A stretch of DNA of 64,000 nt from NCBI RefSeq assembly GCF_025840185.1, contig NZ_JAMPJU010000002.1, positions 124,001 through 188,000 on the forward strand, given 5' to 3'. The notes beneath the pieces are model-generated. The model was given only the letters and a program-made list of their open reading frames with translations, was not told the origin of the DNA and ran no database searches. Position 1 is the stretch's first letter. The number at the start of each line of letters is the position of its first letter. The stretch is from Brenneria izbisi (GTDB taxonomy: Bacteria > Pseudomonadota > Gammaproteobacteria > Enterobacterales > Enterobacteriaceae). Shown piece by piece: positions 1-9,031 of the stretch. The translations under genes and the position numbers were made by a program.

Positions 1-1011
1 ATTAAAAGTTATGCGGCAATGCAGGCTGGTCAGGCTTTGGAACTGTATGAGTACGATGCCGGCCCGCTGGATGCCGAAGACGTTGAAGTTGAGGTTGAAT
101 ATTGTGGTGTCTGCCATTCAGACCTCTCGATGATCGACAATGAATGGGGCATCTCCAGCTATCCGCTGATCGGCGGTCATGAAGTCATTGGCCGTGTTGC
201 GGCACTGGGCGACACCGCCAAAAATAAAGGCTTGTCGCTGGGACAACGTGTCGGTATCGGCTGGACGGCCAAAAGCTGCCAGCACTGCGATGCCTGTATC
301 AACGGCGATCACATCAACTGTCGTCAGGGCGCGACGCCAACCATTTTGAACCACGGCGGATTTGCCGAAAAATTGCGCGCCAACTGGCAATGGGCGATCC
401 CGCTGCCTGATAATCTGGATATCGCCAGCGCCGGTCCGCTGCTATGCGGCGGCATTACGGTATTCAAACCGCTACTGACCCACAATATCACCGCAACCAG
501 CCGCGTCGGTGTCATTGGCATCGGCGGGCTGGGACACATCGCCATCAAAATCCTGCGCGCAATGGGCGCGGAAGTGGTGGCGTTCAGTTCCTCTCCCGCT
601 AAAAAACAGTCGATTCTGGATATGGGCGCCGACGAGGTGGTCAACAGCCGGGATACGGAAGCGCTGAAGCAACTGGCCGGACAATTCGACCTGATTATAA
701 GCACTGTGGCGGTGGATCTCGAATGGCAACCCTATTTTGAAATGCTGGCGCCCAGAGGACATTTCCACACCGTTGGTATCGTGATGAAACCGTTGCCGGT
801 GCCTTCCATTACGCTCATCGGCGGTGATCGCTCGGTGACAGGTTCGTCCACCGGCTCACCGGGACAATTGCGCTCACTGCTCAAGCTGGCCGCGCGTGCG
901 GATGTTTCTCCCAAAGTGGAATTCTTCCCGATGTCGAAAATCAATGAGGCGCTGGATCATGTCCGGGCTGGCAAAGCGAACTTCCGGGTGGTGTTGAAAG
1001 CAGATTTCTGA
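1..1011 (+). CDS. Zinc-dependent alcohol dehydrogenase (5' end outside window)
   Basis: Medium-chain zinc alcohol/aldehyde dehydrogenase of the cinnamyl-alcohol-dehydrogenase/YahK type, which oxidises or reduces alcohols and aldehydes with NAD(P) in the cytoplasm. The catalytic-zinc motif CGVCHSD lies near the N-terminus, GGHEVIGRV follows, and a structural-zinc Cys cluster ([15 protein letters not shown]) is present. The nucleotide-binding glycine motif is [11 protein letters not shown]. The frame is open to the first base of the window (codons from base 1 encode IKSYAA before the first Met at 19), and family members usually begin about there, so only a few codons are missing. It ends just before a hairpin and converges on the chemoreceptor gene. 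The substrate cannot be told from sequence. Confidence 0.9.
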   Translation: MKSYAAMQAGQALELYEYDAGPLDAEDVEVEVEYCGVCHSDLSMIDNEWGISSYPLIGGHEVIGRVAALGDTAKNKGLSLGQRVGIGWTAKSCQHCDACINGDHINCRQGATPTILNHGGFAEKLRANWQWAIPLPDNLDIASAGPLLCGGITVFKPLLTHNITATSRVGVIGIGGLGHIAIKILRAMGAEVVAFSSSPAKKQSILDMGADEVVNSRDTEALKQLAGQFDLIISTVAVDLEWQPYFEMLAPRGHFHTVGIVMKPLPVPSITLIGGDRSVTGSSTGSPGQLRSLLKLAARADVSPKVEFFPMSKINEALDHVRAGKANFRVVLKADF

Positions 1012-1038
1012 TGTGTCGCTAGCGGCATGAGGAATGAC

Positions 1039-1062
1039 GACGGGGACAGCAAAGTCCCCGTC
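1039..1062. terminator. Hairpin between convergent genes
   Basis: Perfect 9-bp inverted repeat (gacggggac / gtccccgtc) with a 6-base loop, between the convergent dehydrogenase and chemoreceptor genes. There is no clear T-run on either side, so it may be a bidirectional transcript end rather than a strong intrinsic terminator. Confidence 0.55.
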
Positions 1063-1072
1063 TGTACGTCGG

Positions 1073-2752
1073 TCAGAATTTTTCCCAGTTATTGTTATGC
1101 CCATTCGCGGATAATAGAGACGTATTAACGGGAGAAGGACGACGCGCCAACGCCATACTCGGTGATGGCGAAATTCGTTCGCTGCCTATCGGACAACCAT
1201 CAGCTTCAAGATGGAAAACATCCACCGTCGCCAAAAGCTGGTCCGTTTTCTCATCCAGACGGGCAGCCGCTTCTGCCGCCTCCACCACCAGCGCCGCATT
1301 CTGCTGCGTGACCCCATCCATCTCGTGCACGGCCTGACTAATCTGGCTAATACCACGGGCTTGCTCATCGGTCGCCGCCGCAATTTCGGCAATCAAATCG
1401 TTGACATGTGAGATGGCGTCAATAATCTCGGTGGTCGCATCGCCAGACTGTTTTACCTGATCCGCTCCCGCCGCCACCCGGGTTACCGACTCAGAGATCA
1501 GATCCTCAATCTCCTTCGCCGCCTGTGCGCTGCGCTGCGCCAGCGTTCGCACTTCGCCCGCGACTACCGCAAACCCCCGCCCTTGTTCACCCGCTCTGGC
1601 CGCCTCTACCGCCGCATTGAGCGCCAGAATGTTGGTCTGGAACGCAATCCCATTGATAACGGTGGTGATGTCGGAAATTTTGTGCGAACTGGCGCTGATA
1701 TTTTCCATGGTTTCCATGACGTTGCTACTGATTTTGCCGCCTTTATGCGCGATATTGGCGGCATTCTGCGCCAGATTGCGCGCCAGATGAACATGCTCCG
1801 TAGTCTGCTTTATCGTGGAATTGATCTGCTCCATGCTGGCGGCTGTTTGCTGAAGCGCGGCGGCCTGTTGTTCGGTTCGACCAGACAGATTATCGTTCCC
1901 CTCTTTAATATCAGTGGTTCCCTGATCGATTTCCGCCGCGCTCTGACGAATAACCGATACCGTATCCCGCAGGCTTTTTTGCAATCGCTTGATATCCGGT
2001 ATCAGTCGCCCCGCACAGTTACGGCCAAATTCAGCCAGTTCACACCCCAGTTGTCCGGCAGTCAGTTGCGCCAGATGCGATTTCAATACTCCGATTGGGA
2101 TCACCAGATAATTTTTCAGGTAGTACTCGGTAAAAAGCAAAATGATAAGACCGACCACCATCGCGGCGATCAGCGCATTTCGATTGCGCTCATTCTGTTC
2201 GTTAATACCCGGCAGCATATCGGCCTTGGTAATCTGATCGGTATATTTTTTTATTTCATTGCCAAACGTCATGCTAACAGGGGGATAAACTGAACGGAAA
2301 ATCTGTCGAAAACTTTCCACATCATTGCGTTGCAACGCTTCGTTCATCGGATCAATCGCAGTTGAAACCAGCGTCGACCAGGTATCACTTATCGATTTGA
2401 TCGTCACGTCATCAACACCGACATGTTCGGCGGCAGTAAATTTCGCCAGCGAATCCTTGGTATTCCCGATCGCGGTTTGCGCCATCGCCAATGTTTGTTG
2501 CGCGTTTTCTGGATTATTGTTCTGCAAATAATCCATTGTTCGCTCCAGTCGGGTCACCGCGCGAAAATATTGATCGGTGCCGTAGACAAGATGCGAATAG
2601 GTATTACGCTGAACTTCGGTTTTGTGCAGTTGATTGGTGACGTGATAAAGAGAATAAAGACTGAATCCTGAAGCAATTCCCCATATAATCAATAAGAACG
2701 CCACAATCATTAGCACCATACCTCTGATGCTGACATTTCTTAAAAAGCTCAT
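1073..2752 (-). CDS. Methyl-accepting chemotaxis protein (Tar/Tsr type)
   Basis: Transmembrane chemoreceptor, 559 residues. A first membrane segment (about residues 11-33) is followed by a periplasmic four-helix ligand domain of about 155 residues, a second membrane segment (about 193-212), a HAMP region, and the long cytoplasmic signalling coil. The tip shows the conserved [35 protein letters not shown] region (given as known family hallmark). The C-terminus ends in NWEKF, close to the NWETF pentapeptide that tethers CheR and CheB in high-abundance receptors, so it probably carries its own adaptation-enzyme dock. The ligand is unknown. The gene stands alone; a CheV gene lies 28 kb away in the window. 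Confidence 0.93.
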   Translation of the reverse strand: MSFLRNVSIRGMVLMIVAFLLIIWGIASGFSLYSLYHVTNQLHKTEVQRNTYSHLVYGTDQYFRAVTRLERTMDYLQNNNPENAQQTLAMAQTAIGNTKDSLAKFTAAEHVGVDDVTIKSISDTWSTLVSTAIDPMNEALQRNDVESFRQIFRSVYPPVSMTFGNEIKKYTDQITKADMLPGINEQNERNRNALIAAMVVGLIILLFTEYYLKNYLVIPIGVLKSHLAQLTAGQLGCELAEFGRNCAGRLIPDIKRLQKSLRDTVSVIRQSAAEIDQGTTDIKEGNDNLSGRTEQQAAALQQTAASMEQINSTIKQTTEHVHLARNLAQNAANIAHKGGKISSNVMETMENISASSHKISDITTVINGIAFQTNILALNAAVEAARAGEQGRGFAVVAGEVRTLAQRSAQAAKEIEDLISESVTRVAAGADQVKQSGDATTEIIDAISHVNDLIAEIAAATDEQARGISQISQAVHEMDGVTQQNAALVVEAAEAAARLDEKTDQLLATVDVFHLEADGCPIGSERISPSPSMALARRPSPVNTSLLSANGHNNNWEKF

Positions 2753-3160
2753 AGCTCAACAACCCCATACCATTAGTCAATAAGCGTCAGAACCGTTGTC
2801 TGAATGACGCCTATTATCTATATCTTTATATCCGCTTCCTGCCGGATGAAAAAACCGCAGGTGCACCAAAATCCCCGATTCAGAATTCAAGCAAAGGAAA
2901 ACCAGATTATTTATAGTAAACGGCGATACCTCATCCCTGTTTTATATATCCCATCGGTTTGTCATCCTTGTCCGCCTTATTTATAGCGGATATAAAATGA
3001 GTATAGGCATTAACCCATAAAGTGCGCGTCGCCTCTCGTCAAATCTGCCGAAATCCCCCCTTGCGCCATCGTCATCCTTGACATCATTGCCAGACGACCT
3101 TGATCAAAAATGGTTAAATTAAACCTAAAATCAATTAGTTAATTATTGATATTCGCCTTA
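2753..3160. other. Intergenic region upstream of the MCP and hydN genes
   Basis: About 400 bases between the divergent chemoreceptor and hydN genes. A 60-codon open frame at 2804-2986 has no credible features. I found no FliA-type GCCGATAA box for the chemoreceptor here. The stretch holds whatever upstream sites serve the sigma-54 promoter at 3161, but I cannot identify an FhlA site with confidence. Confidence 0.5.
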
Positions 3161-3176
3161 TGGCACAAAGCCTGCT
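3161..3176 (+). promoter_or_regulatory. Sigma-54 (-24/-12) promoter for hydN-fdhF
   Basis: The 16-mer tggcacaaagcctgct matches the sigma-54 consensus TGGCAYRNNNNTTGCW except for one base in the -12 part (CTGCT for TTGCW). GG is at 3162-3163 and GC at 3174-3175, the required 12-base spacing. It lies about 90 bases before the hydN start, and an FhlA-type enhancer-binding activator is encoded next door, which supports the call. Confidence 0.75.
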
Positions 3177-3253
3177 TATTCAGAGCATGGTGTCGCTGCG
3201 CCACCGTGTCGACACCCTGATTTTTCATCTGAGTCCAGGTCGGAGACGATGTC

Positions 3254-3796
3254 ATGAACCGGTTCGTTATTGCAGATTCCAATAAATGTATTGGCTGCCG
3301 CACTTGCGAGGTTGCCTGTATGCTGGCCCACAGCGACGGAAAAACAGCCTCATTATCTCCAAAAACCTTTTCGCCGCGCCTTAAGGTGATTAAAGGGCTG
3401 AACGTCAGCACCACCATCCAATGCCGTCAGTGTGAAGACGCGCCTTGCGCCAACGTTTGTCCGAATGGCGCCATCATTCATGCCGATGACTGCATTCAGG
3501 TGCGGCAGGAAAAATGTATTGGCTGCAAAACCTGCGTCGTCGCCTGTCCTTACGGCGCCATGACCGTGATCAGTAAACCGGTTGCCCGTATCAGCCATTA
3601 TCAGGTGTTGGGCAACTGCATCAAAGCCGAAGCGCAGAAATGCGATCTTTGCGCGGGACGAACCGCAGGCCCGGCCTGTATTGCGGTGTGTCCGACCAAA
3701 GCGCTTCATCTGATCAGCCGTGATGATATTGAGGCCATGATCCAACGAAAACAACGACGTGCGGCGCTTGATGAAGCCGCAGGAATGCAGTTCTGA
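3254..3796 (+). CDS. hydN: HydN-like four-cluster ferredoxin
   Basis: Iron-sulfur electron-transfer protein of 180 residues, very like E. coli HydN, which is linked to formate dehydrogenase H. Several 4Fe-4S Cys motifs are visible: CIGCRTCEVAC near residue 13, CRQCEDAPCANVCP, CIGCKTCVVACPYG, and CDLCAGRTAGPACIAVCP. It is cytoplasmic, with no signal peptide. It is the first gene of an operon with fdhF, 39 bases downstream, and is preceded by a sigma-54 promoter. It probably passes electrons from FdhF to a hydrogenase or another acceptor encoded elsewhere. Confidence 0.9.
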   Translation: MNRFVIADSNKCIGCRTCEVACMLAHSDGKTASLSPKTFSPRLKVIKGLNVSTTIQCRQCEDAPCANVCPNGAIIHADDCIQVRQEKCIGCKTCVVACPYGAMTVISKPVARISHYQVLGNCIKAEAQKCDLCAGRTAGPACIAVCPTKALHLISRDDIEAMIQRKQRRAALDEAAGMQF

Positions 3797-3835
3797 ACGG
3801 TGCCGTTCAAGGTACGCTGAAGGAGAATAATCATC

Positions 3836-5986
3836 ATGCAGAAAGTGATCACGGTCTGTCCTTATTGCGGTTCAGGCTGCAAAATTAACCTATTGGTTGA
3901 AAACGGCAAAGTGGTTGGCGCAGAAGGCGCCAATGGCGTGACAAACGAAGGCGAACTTTGTCTGAAAGGCTATTACGGTTGGGATTTTCTGAACGACACC
4001 AAATTACTGACCCCGCGTCTGAAACAACCGCTGATTCGCCGTCAGAAAGGCGCGCCCTTTGAGGCCGTATCCTGGGATGAAGCCATCGAATTCGCCAGTT
4101 CCCGCCTGAAAGCGATTAAAGAGAAATACGGCCCCGAAGTCATCATGCATACCGGTTCCTCACGCGGACCCGGCAACGAAACCAACTATGTGATGCAGAA
4201 GTTCGCCCGCGCGGTAACCGGCAATAACAATGTTGACTGCTGCGCCCGCGTCTGCCACGGCCCTTCGGTCGCCGGTTTGCAGGTAACGCTGGGTAACGGC
4301 GCCATGAGTAACTCCATCTGCGAAATCGAACATACCGAATGTATTCTGGTATTCGGCTATAACGCCGCTGATTCGCATCCTATCGTTGCTCGCCGGATCC
4401 TGAAAGCCAGGGAGCGTGGCGCCAACATTATCGTATGCGACCCGCGGCACATTGAAACCGCGCGGATCGCCGATCTGTGGTTGCCGCTAAACAACGGCTC
4501 CAACATGGCGCTGGTCAACGCGTTCGCCAATGTGCTGATCAATGAAGGTCTGTACAACAAGGAGTACGTGGCGCGCCATACCGAAGGATTTGAAGAATAC
4601 AGTCAGATCGTCGCCAAATACACGCCGGAATACGTCGCGGACATCACCGGACTATCACCGCAATTGATTCGCGATGCCATGCGGATGTACGCCGCCGCGC
4701 CCTCCGCCACCATTTTGTGGGGCATGGGCGTGACCCAGTGGGGCCAGGGTGTCGATGTGGTGAAAGGCTTGTCCGGTCTGGCATTGTTGACGGGTAATCT
4801 GGGGCGCCCGAATGTCGGCGTTGGCCCGGTACGCGGTCAGAATAACGTGCAGGGTGCCTGTGATATGGGCGCGTTGCCTAATGTGTTCCCCGGTTATCAA
4901 AACGTCACGGATCCGGCGGTACGGGAGAAATTCGCCAAAGCCTGGGGCGTGTCAAGCCTGTCCGACCAGATCGGCTATTCCCTGACCGATGTACCGCACA
5001 AAATCAAAGAGGGCAAAATCAGGGCCAATTACGTGATGGGAGAAGATCCGCTGCAAACCGAGCCGGATCTGTCCATGATGCGGGAAGCGTTTAGTGAACT
5101 GGAACTGCTGATTGTGCAGGACATCTTTATGACCAAAACCGCGTCAGTCGCTGACGTGATTTTGCCAGCTACTTCCTGGGGCGAGCACGAAGGCGTCTAC
5201 TCAGCCGCCGACCGTGGCTTCCAGCGCTTCTATAAAGCGGTTGAACCTCAGGGCGACGTGAAACCGGACTGGGAAATCATCAGCCTGATGGCGACCGCGC
5301 TCGGTTATCCGATGCATTATAACAATACCCAGGAAATCTGGGATGAACTGCGCCATCTCTGCCCGCTATATTATGGCGCGACTTACGAAAAAATGGCCGG
5401 ATTGGGCTACATACCCTGGCCGTGCACCACGGAAGACAGCCCCGGCACGCCATGGTTGTATGCCGGGAACCAGTTCGACCGTCCCGGCGGCAAAGGCCTG
5501 TTGTTCGCAACGGAATGGCGACCACCAATGGAACAGGTGGATGAGAACTATCCGCTGGTGCTGTGCACCGTGCGGGAAGTGGGCCACTATTCCTGTCGTT
5601 CCATGACCGGCAACTGCACTGCGTTGCAAACGCTGGCGGATGAACCCGGTTATGTGCAGGTCAACCCGGAAGACGCCGAGCGGCTGGGGCTGCGCGATCA
5701 AGAACTGGCCTGGGTTTCCTCGCGGCGCGGCAAAGTCATTAGCCGTGTCGCCGTCAGTGAGCGCATCAATAGGGGCGCGGTTTACATGACCTATCAATGG
5801 TGGATTGGCGCTTGTAACGAACTGACGCTCGATCACCTCGATCCGATTTCCAAAACGCCGGAATACAAGTATTGCGCCGTCAAACTGGAAGCCATTGAGG
5901 ATCAACACGCGGCGGAAAATTACGTGCAGCAGGAATACAGCGAGTTGAAGGCGCGTCTGCGCAGGACAGCGGAAGAAGTGAATTAA
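3836..5986 (+). CDS. fdhF: Formate dehydrogenase H, cysteine variant
   Basis: Molybdopterin (bis-MGD) enzyme that oxidises formate to CO2, the formate-oxidising subunit of formate hydrogenlyase in enterobacteria. It has 716 residues, close to E. coli FdhF. The N-terminal 4Fe-4S motif is CPYCGSGCKINLL with a fourth Cys in ELCLKG. Residue 140, selenocysteine in E. coli (codon UGA), is Cys here: the codon at 4253-4255 is TGC, within CCARVCHGPS. Selenocysteine incorporation is therefore not needed; such Cys forms are usually slower enzymes. The active-site HGP motif directly follows. The gene is co-transcribed with hydN and a ribosome site (aaggag) precedes the ATG. No hydrogenase genes are in the window. 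Confidence 0.93.
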   Translation: MQKVITVCPYCGSGCKINLLVENGKVVGAEGANGVTNEGELCLKGYYGWDFLNDTKLLTPRLKQPLIRRQKGAPFEAVSWDEAIEFASSRLKAIKEKYGPEVIMHTGSSRGPGNETNYVMQKFARAVTGNNNVDCCARVCHGPSVAGLQVTLGNGAMSNSICEIEHTECILVFGYNAADSHPIVARRILKARERGANIIVCDPRHIETARIADLWLPLNNGSNMALVNAFANVLINEGLYNKEYVARHTEGFEEYSQIVAKYTPEYVADITGLSPQLIRDAMRMYAAAPSATILWGMGVTQWGQGVDVVKGLSGLALLTGNLGRPNVGVGPVRGQNNVQGACDMGALPNVFPGYQNVTDPAVREKFAKAWGVSSLSDQIGYSLTDVPHKIKEGKIRANYVMGEDPLQTEPDLSMMREAFSELELLIVQDIFMTKTASVADVILPATSWGEHEGVYSAADRGFQRFYKAVEPQGDVKPDWEIISLMATALGYPMHYNNTQEIWDELRHLCPLYYGATYEKMAGLGYIPWPCTTEDSPGTPWLYAGNQFDRPGGKGLLFATEWRPPMEQVDENYPLVLCTVREVGHYSCRSMTGNCTALQTLADEPGYVQVNPEDAERLGLRDQELAWVSSRRGKVISRVAVSERINRGAVYMTYQWWIGACNELTLDHLDPISKTPEYKYCAVKLEAIEDQHAAENYVQQEYSELKARLRRTAEEVN

Positions 5987-5992
5987 CGTACC

Positions 5993-6019
5993 GATGCGGC
6001 CAGGCTCGCTGGCCGCATC
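5993..6019. terminator. Hairpin between convergent fdhF and fhlA
   Basis: Perfect 11-bp inverted repeat (gatgcggccag / ctggccgcatc) with a 5-base loop in the 43-base gap between the convergent fdhF and fhlA genes. No T-run follows on either strand. It probably serves as a shared transcript end. Confidence 0.6.
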
Positions 6020-6029
6020 CCGCTCGCCT

Positions 6030-8198
6030 TTACTCCATATCCTCAATCGCTTTAACCGAAATCCCCATCCGCTGCATACGCGACAACAAGGTTGTGCGTT
6101 TCAAGCCGAGTTTGGCGGCAGCGCCTTTTGGCCCGGCGACGATGCCATTGGTTTCTTTTAATACCCGGATAATGCGCTGACGCTCAGACTCTTCCTCGTC
6201 ATCCTCCCGTCGCGACACCACCGGCGCGTCTTTCAGCGCAACCGGTTTAGGCGTTTCCAGCGGCGAGAGATGCGGTTGCAGTTCAGCCAATTGCAAATTC
6301 AACGTCGTTCCCCTGGTGAGGATCACCGCCCTTTCAATCACGTTCTCCAATTCACGCACATTGCCAGGCCAGGGGAGTTTGCTCAATTGGCGCAACATAT
6401 CTGATGGAATGCTATCAATGTTGCGATTCATTCGGCGTGCGATCTTGCGGGTAAAAAACTTCGCCAGCAACGGAATATCTTCCGGTCGTTCACGCAGCGG
6501 CGGGATCACAATCGGGAAAACGTTCAGACGATAATACAGATCGCTGCGATATTCCCGATCAGCAACCATCTGTTTCAGGTCACGATTGGTGGCCGCAATC
6601 AGGCGGACATCTACCGGGATAACCCTGCTTCCACCCAGACGCTCAATCTCCCGTTCCTGCAAAACGCGCAGCAGTTTGGGCTGCAACTCTAGCGGGATGT
6701 CTCCCACTTCATCCAGAAACAGCGTACTCTTATCCGCCAGTTCAAAACGCCCCTGACGCTGGCTTGAAGCCCCGGTAAAAGCGCCTTTCTCATGGCCGAA
6801 CAGATCACTTTCCAGTAACCCGGACGGGATCGCCGCACAATTCATCTTCACCATACGGTTCGCCTTACGTGAACTCAGGCTGTGAATGGCGCGAGCGATC
6901 AACTCTTTTCCGGTGCCGGTCTCCCCCAGGATCAGAACCGTGCTGTCGCTGTCCGCTACCATTTCCACCTGTTCCAGCACCTGACGGATCGCCGCGCTGC
7001 GACCAATAATTTCGCCGAACGCTTCTCCGCCCACACTATGGGTACGTTCGGTGAGTTGCTCCGTCAGATAGAAATTCTCGTGGATTAGCGTGTCTTTCAA
7101 ACGGGTAATTTGCTCGTAGGCCAGCGCATTGTCCAGCGCGATAGCAATACGCGCCGCAATCTGCCGCAGCAATTTTATTTCCGCTTTACTGACAGATAAA
7201 TCGCTGTCGTGCGCCAGTTCCAGAACGCCCAGCACGCGATTGCCAAACGTCAGCGGCAGCAGGCAGGCATGCTTCAGGCTATTGTCGAACCATTGCGCCA
7301 GATAACGCGGAGGCTCCGCAGGATTAAGGTCATTGTCACGATGGATGAGCAAAACTTCATTGTCGCGCATGACCGCTTCCGCTCGCGTTTCCGATAGCTT
7401 GAGCGAGCCTTCGCCGTAATGCGGCGAGCGCCCGGAGAGGTAATGTGTGGCGTAATACTTGAGGGTTTTATCGTCGTCATCGTTATCTCGTAATGCCAGC
7501 GCCACGAAATCAATGCCGAAAAAGCGATGAATCTCTTTGGACACTTCCTGCGCCAGCGCCTTCAGTTCCAGCTTGGAAATGACAGTATTTGTCACATCCA
7601 CCAGAATACGAAAGTGATCGCGTTCATGGCGCAGTCGCTCCTCCTCAAGCAGCGCCTGCTCGCGTTCGCCAATCTGTTCCAGCGTCAGCGTAATGATGTC
7701 GGTAAGCGACTGAAAGAAAATAATTTCACTCTCATCAAACCGGCTGCCGTCTGTTTTAATGAACTCGACGCCGCCTAACGAACGCTGCGACGTCAGCAAC
7801 GGAAACTGGCAGTAATCACTGAGCCCGGCATAAGCCGGCTGGCTCATAAGATGAGGGAATTCACGCTGGAAATGCGCCCGGTCGCAGTGCAGCGGCGTAT
7901 GGGTATGCCAGACGACACCGCCCGGTCCATCCAATAACAAGACCATTTCTTCATTACAGTGGGTTTTGTTCTCGCTGCGGTCATAGCGGTAAAGCCGAGT
8001 TCGATTATGCAGTAGATCGATCAGCAACACGTTGACTCGTCCGAACCGGACAACGGAAAAAGACAAGCTATCCAACACTTGCAACAGAGCTTCTACACTG
8101 CGTTGTTGCAGTAGGGTTTGTGACACCTTCAGTAGGGCATCCTGCCATAGAATCGACAACCTTGATGGGGAGTCTGTCAGTCGTATCACCATAACCAC
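6030..8198 (-). CDS. fhlA: FhlA-type formate-responsive sigma-54 activator
   Basis: Enhancer-binding activator of the formate regulon, 722 residues, similar along its length to E. coli FhlA (692). Two GAF-like regulatory domains occupy about residues 1-380; formate binds in this part of FhlA. The AAA+ domain follows with Walker A GETGTGKELIARA, the sigma-54 contact loop GAFTGA and FLDEVGDIP. A C-terminal Fis-type helix-turn-helix ends in AKLGLKRTTLLSRMQRMGI. The gene converges on hydN-fdhF and its target promoter is probably the sigma-54 site at 3161. A possible Fur-like site lies about 140 bases upstream of the start. Confidence 0.93.
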   Translation of the reverse strand: MVMVIRLTDSPSRLSILWQDALLKVSQTLLQQRSVEALLQVLDSLSFSVVRFGRVNVLLIDLLHNRTRLYRYDRSENKTHCNEEMVLLLDGPGGVVWHTHTPLHCDRAHFQREFPHLMSQPAYAGLSDYCQFPLLTSQRSLGGVEFIKTDGSRFDESEIIFFQSLTDIITLTLEQIGEREQALLEEERLRHERDHFRILVDVTNTVISKLELKALAQEVSKEIHRFFGIDFVALALRDNDDDDKTLKYYATHYLSGRSPHYGEGSLKLSETRAEAVMRDNEVLLIHRDNDLNPAEPPRYLAQWFDNSLKHACLLPLTFGNRVLGVLELAHDSDLSVSKAEIKLLRQIAARIAIALDNALAYEQITRLKDTLIHENFYLTEQLTERTHSVGGEAFGEIIGRSAAIRQVLEQVEMVADSDSTVLILGETGTGKELIARAIHSLSSRKANRMVKMNCAAIPSGLLESDLFGHEKGAFTGASSQRQGRFELADKSTLFLDEVGDIPLELQPKLLRVLQEREIERLGGSRVIPVDVRLIAATNRDLKQMVADREYRSDLYYRLNVFPIVIPPLRERPEDIPLLAKFFTRKIARRMNRNIDSIPSDMLRQLSKLPWPGNVRELENVIERAVILTRGTTLNLQLAELQPHLSPLETPKPVALKDAPVVSRREDDEEESERQRIIRVLKETNGIVAGPKGAAAKLGLKRTTLLSRMQRMGISVKAIEDME

Positions 8199-9031
8199 CG
8201 CAATAAAGTCAACAAAATTACTGGGGATATGTAGTGTAAGGATTAACGACCGGAAATCCTACGTCATCATGCCGATAGCTTGATCTGAATCGCTATTAAC
8301 CAGAAGAATAATCAGGAAAAAATGCAGAATATTATTGTAATGACAATCATTTTTATCATGTCACGAATAATGGAAAATATCCCGCTTTCCTCCTCTGTCC
8401 GCCATTGAGTTTTTGCTCTCCAGCCCCAGTAAAAACTCACAAACCCGAAACAAAATAATTACAAATAAAGTATATATTTTAATCGAAAAATTATTTCAGG
8501 AAATATTTACTATTCGTAGATGAATTAAATACCTAAGTAAAGATTAAATAAATTAAGCGGATAAAATCACAACGGCTTGCTTCCATAGAAATGATGGGAC
8601 TTCAAACAAAAAACATTTTTTAAATTAAAGTAACAAAGCGTAAGGAACAAATAAAATCTGTCTACAATATGTACAATTAAATTCACAAGAAAACATGCTT
8701 TTCTTTCTTCTCTCTGCCTTGACTTGCATAAACCTCCATAACCCACTGTTTATATACATGTTTAAATAAGATGGCATACTAACGGGCAGCCGCCATTTCC
8801 TATTGAATCACCCATTGATACACACTTTTTTCATGACAAAGATCACATTTGCATTTTAATAAAGAGAAAAAAAATGTAAAAATTCAAAATCGTTGTAATA
8901 TCGGCGTGCAGACACAACACCCCAATAACAGATCAGGGTGATGGGTTGGGTTTGTTTATTTTATAAACACCCGCTTGTCACACTGCAATAATATTGTGTT
9001 GTCTGAATAACATCACCAACATGAGGTTTAT
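8199..9031. other. Long AT-rich divergent promoter region
   Basis: 833 bases without a gene between the divergent fhlA and symporter genes. It is strikingly AT-rich, especially 8440-8900, as expected of an H-NS-bound regulatory region or horizontally acquired spacer. One Fur-like 19-mer is noted separately. A ribosome site (atgaggttt) precedes the symporter ATG. I see no tRNA, small gene or strong terminator in it; a small RNA cannot be excluded. Confidence 0.5.
8336..8354. promoter_or_regulatory. Possible Fur box
   Basis: Bases 8336-8354 match the 19-bp Fur consensus (gataatgataatcattatc) at 14 of 19 positions, with the central aatgacaatcatt nearly intact. It lies about 140 bases upstream of fhlA. 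Iron control of an iron-dependent formate system would be plausible, but chance matches occur in AT-rich DNA. Confidence 0.3.

Noticed and set aside
2804..2986. 60-codon frame between the chemoreceptor and hydN
   Set aside because: No ribosome site, no motif, odd composition.
3001..3160. FhlA enhancer sites upstream of hydN
   Set aside because: I could not find a convincing repeated dyad; only the sigma-54 promoter is supported.
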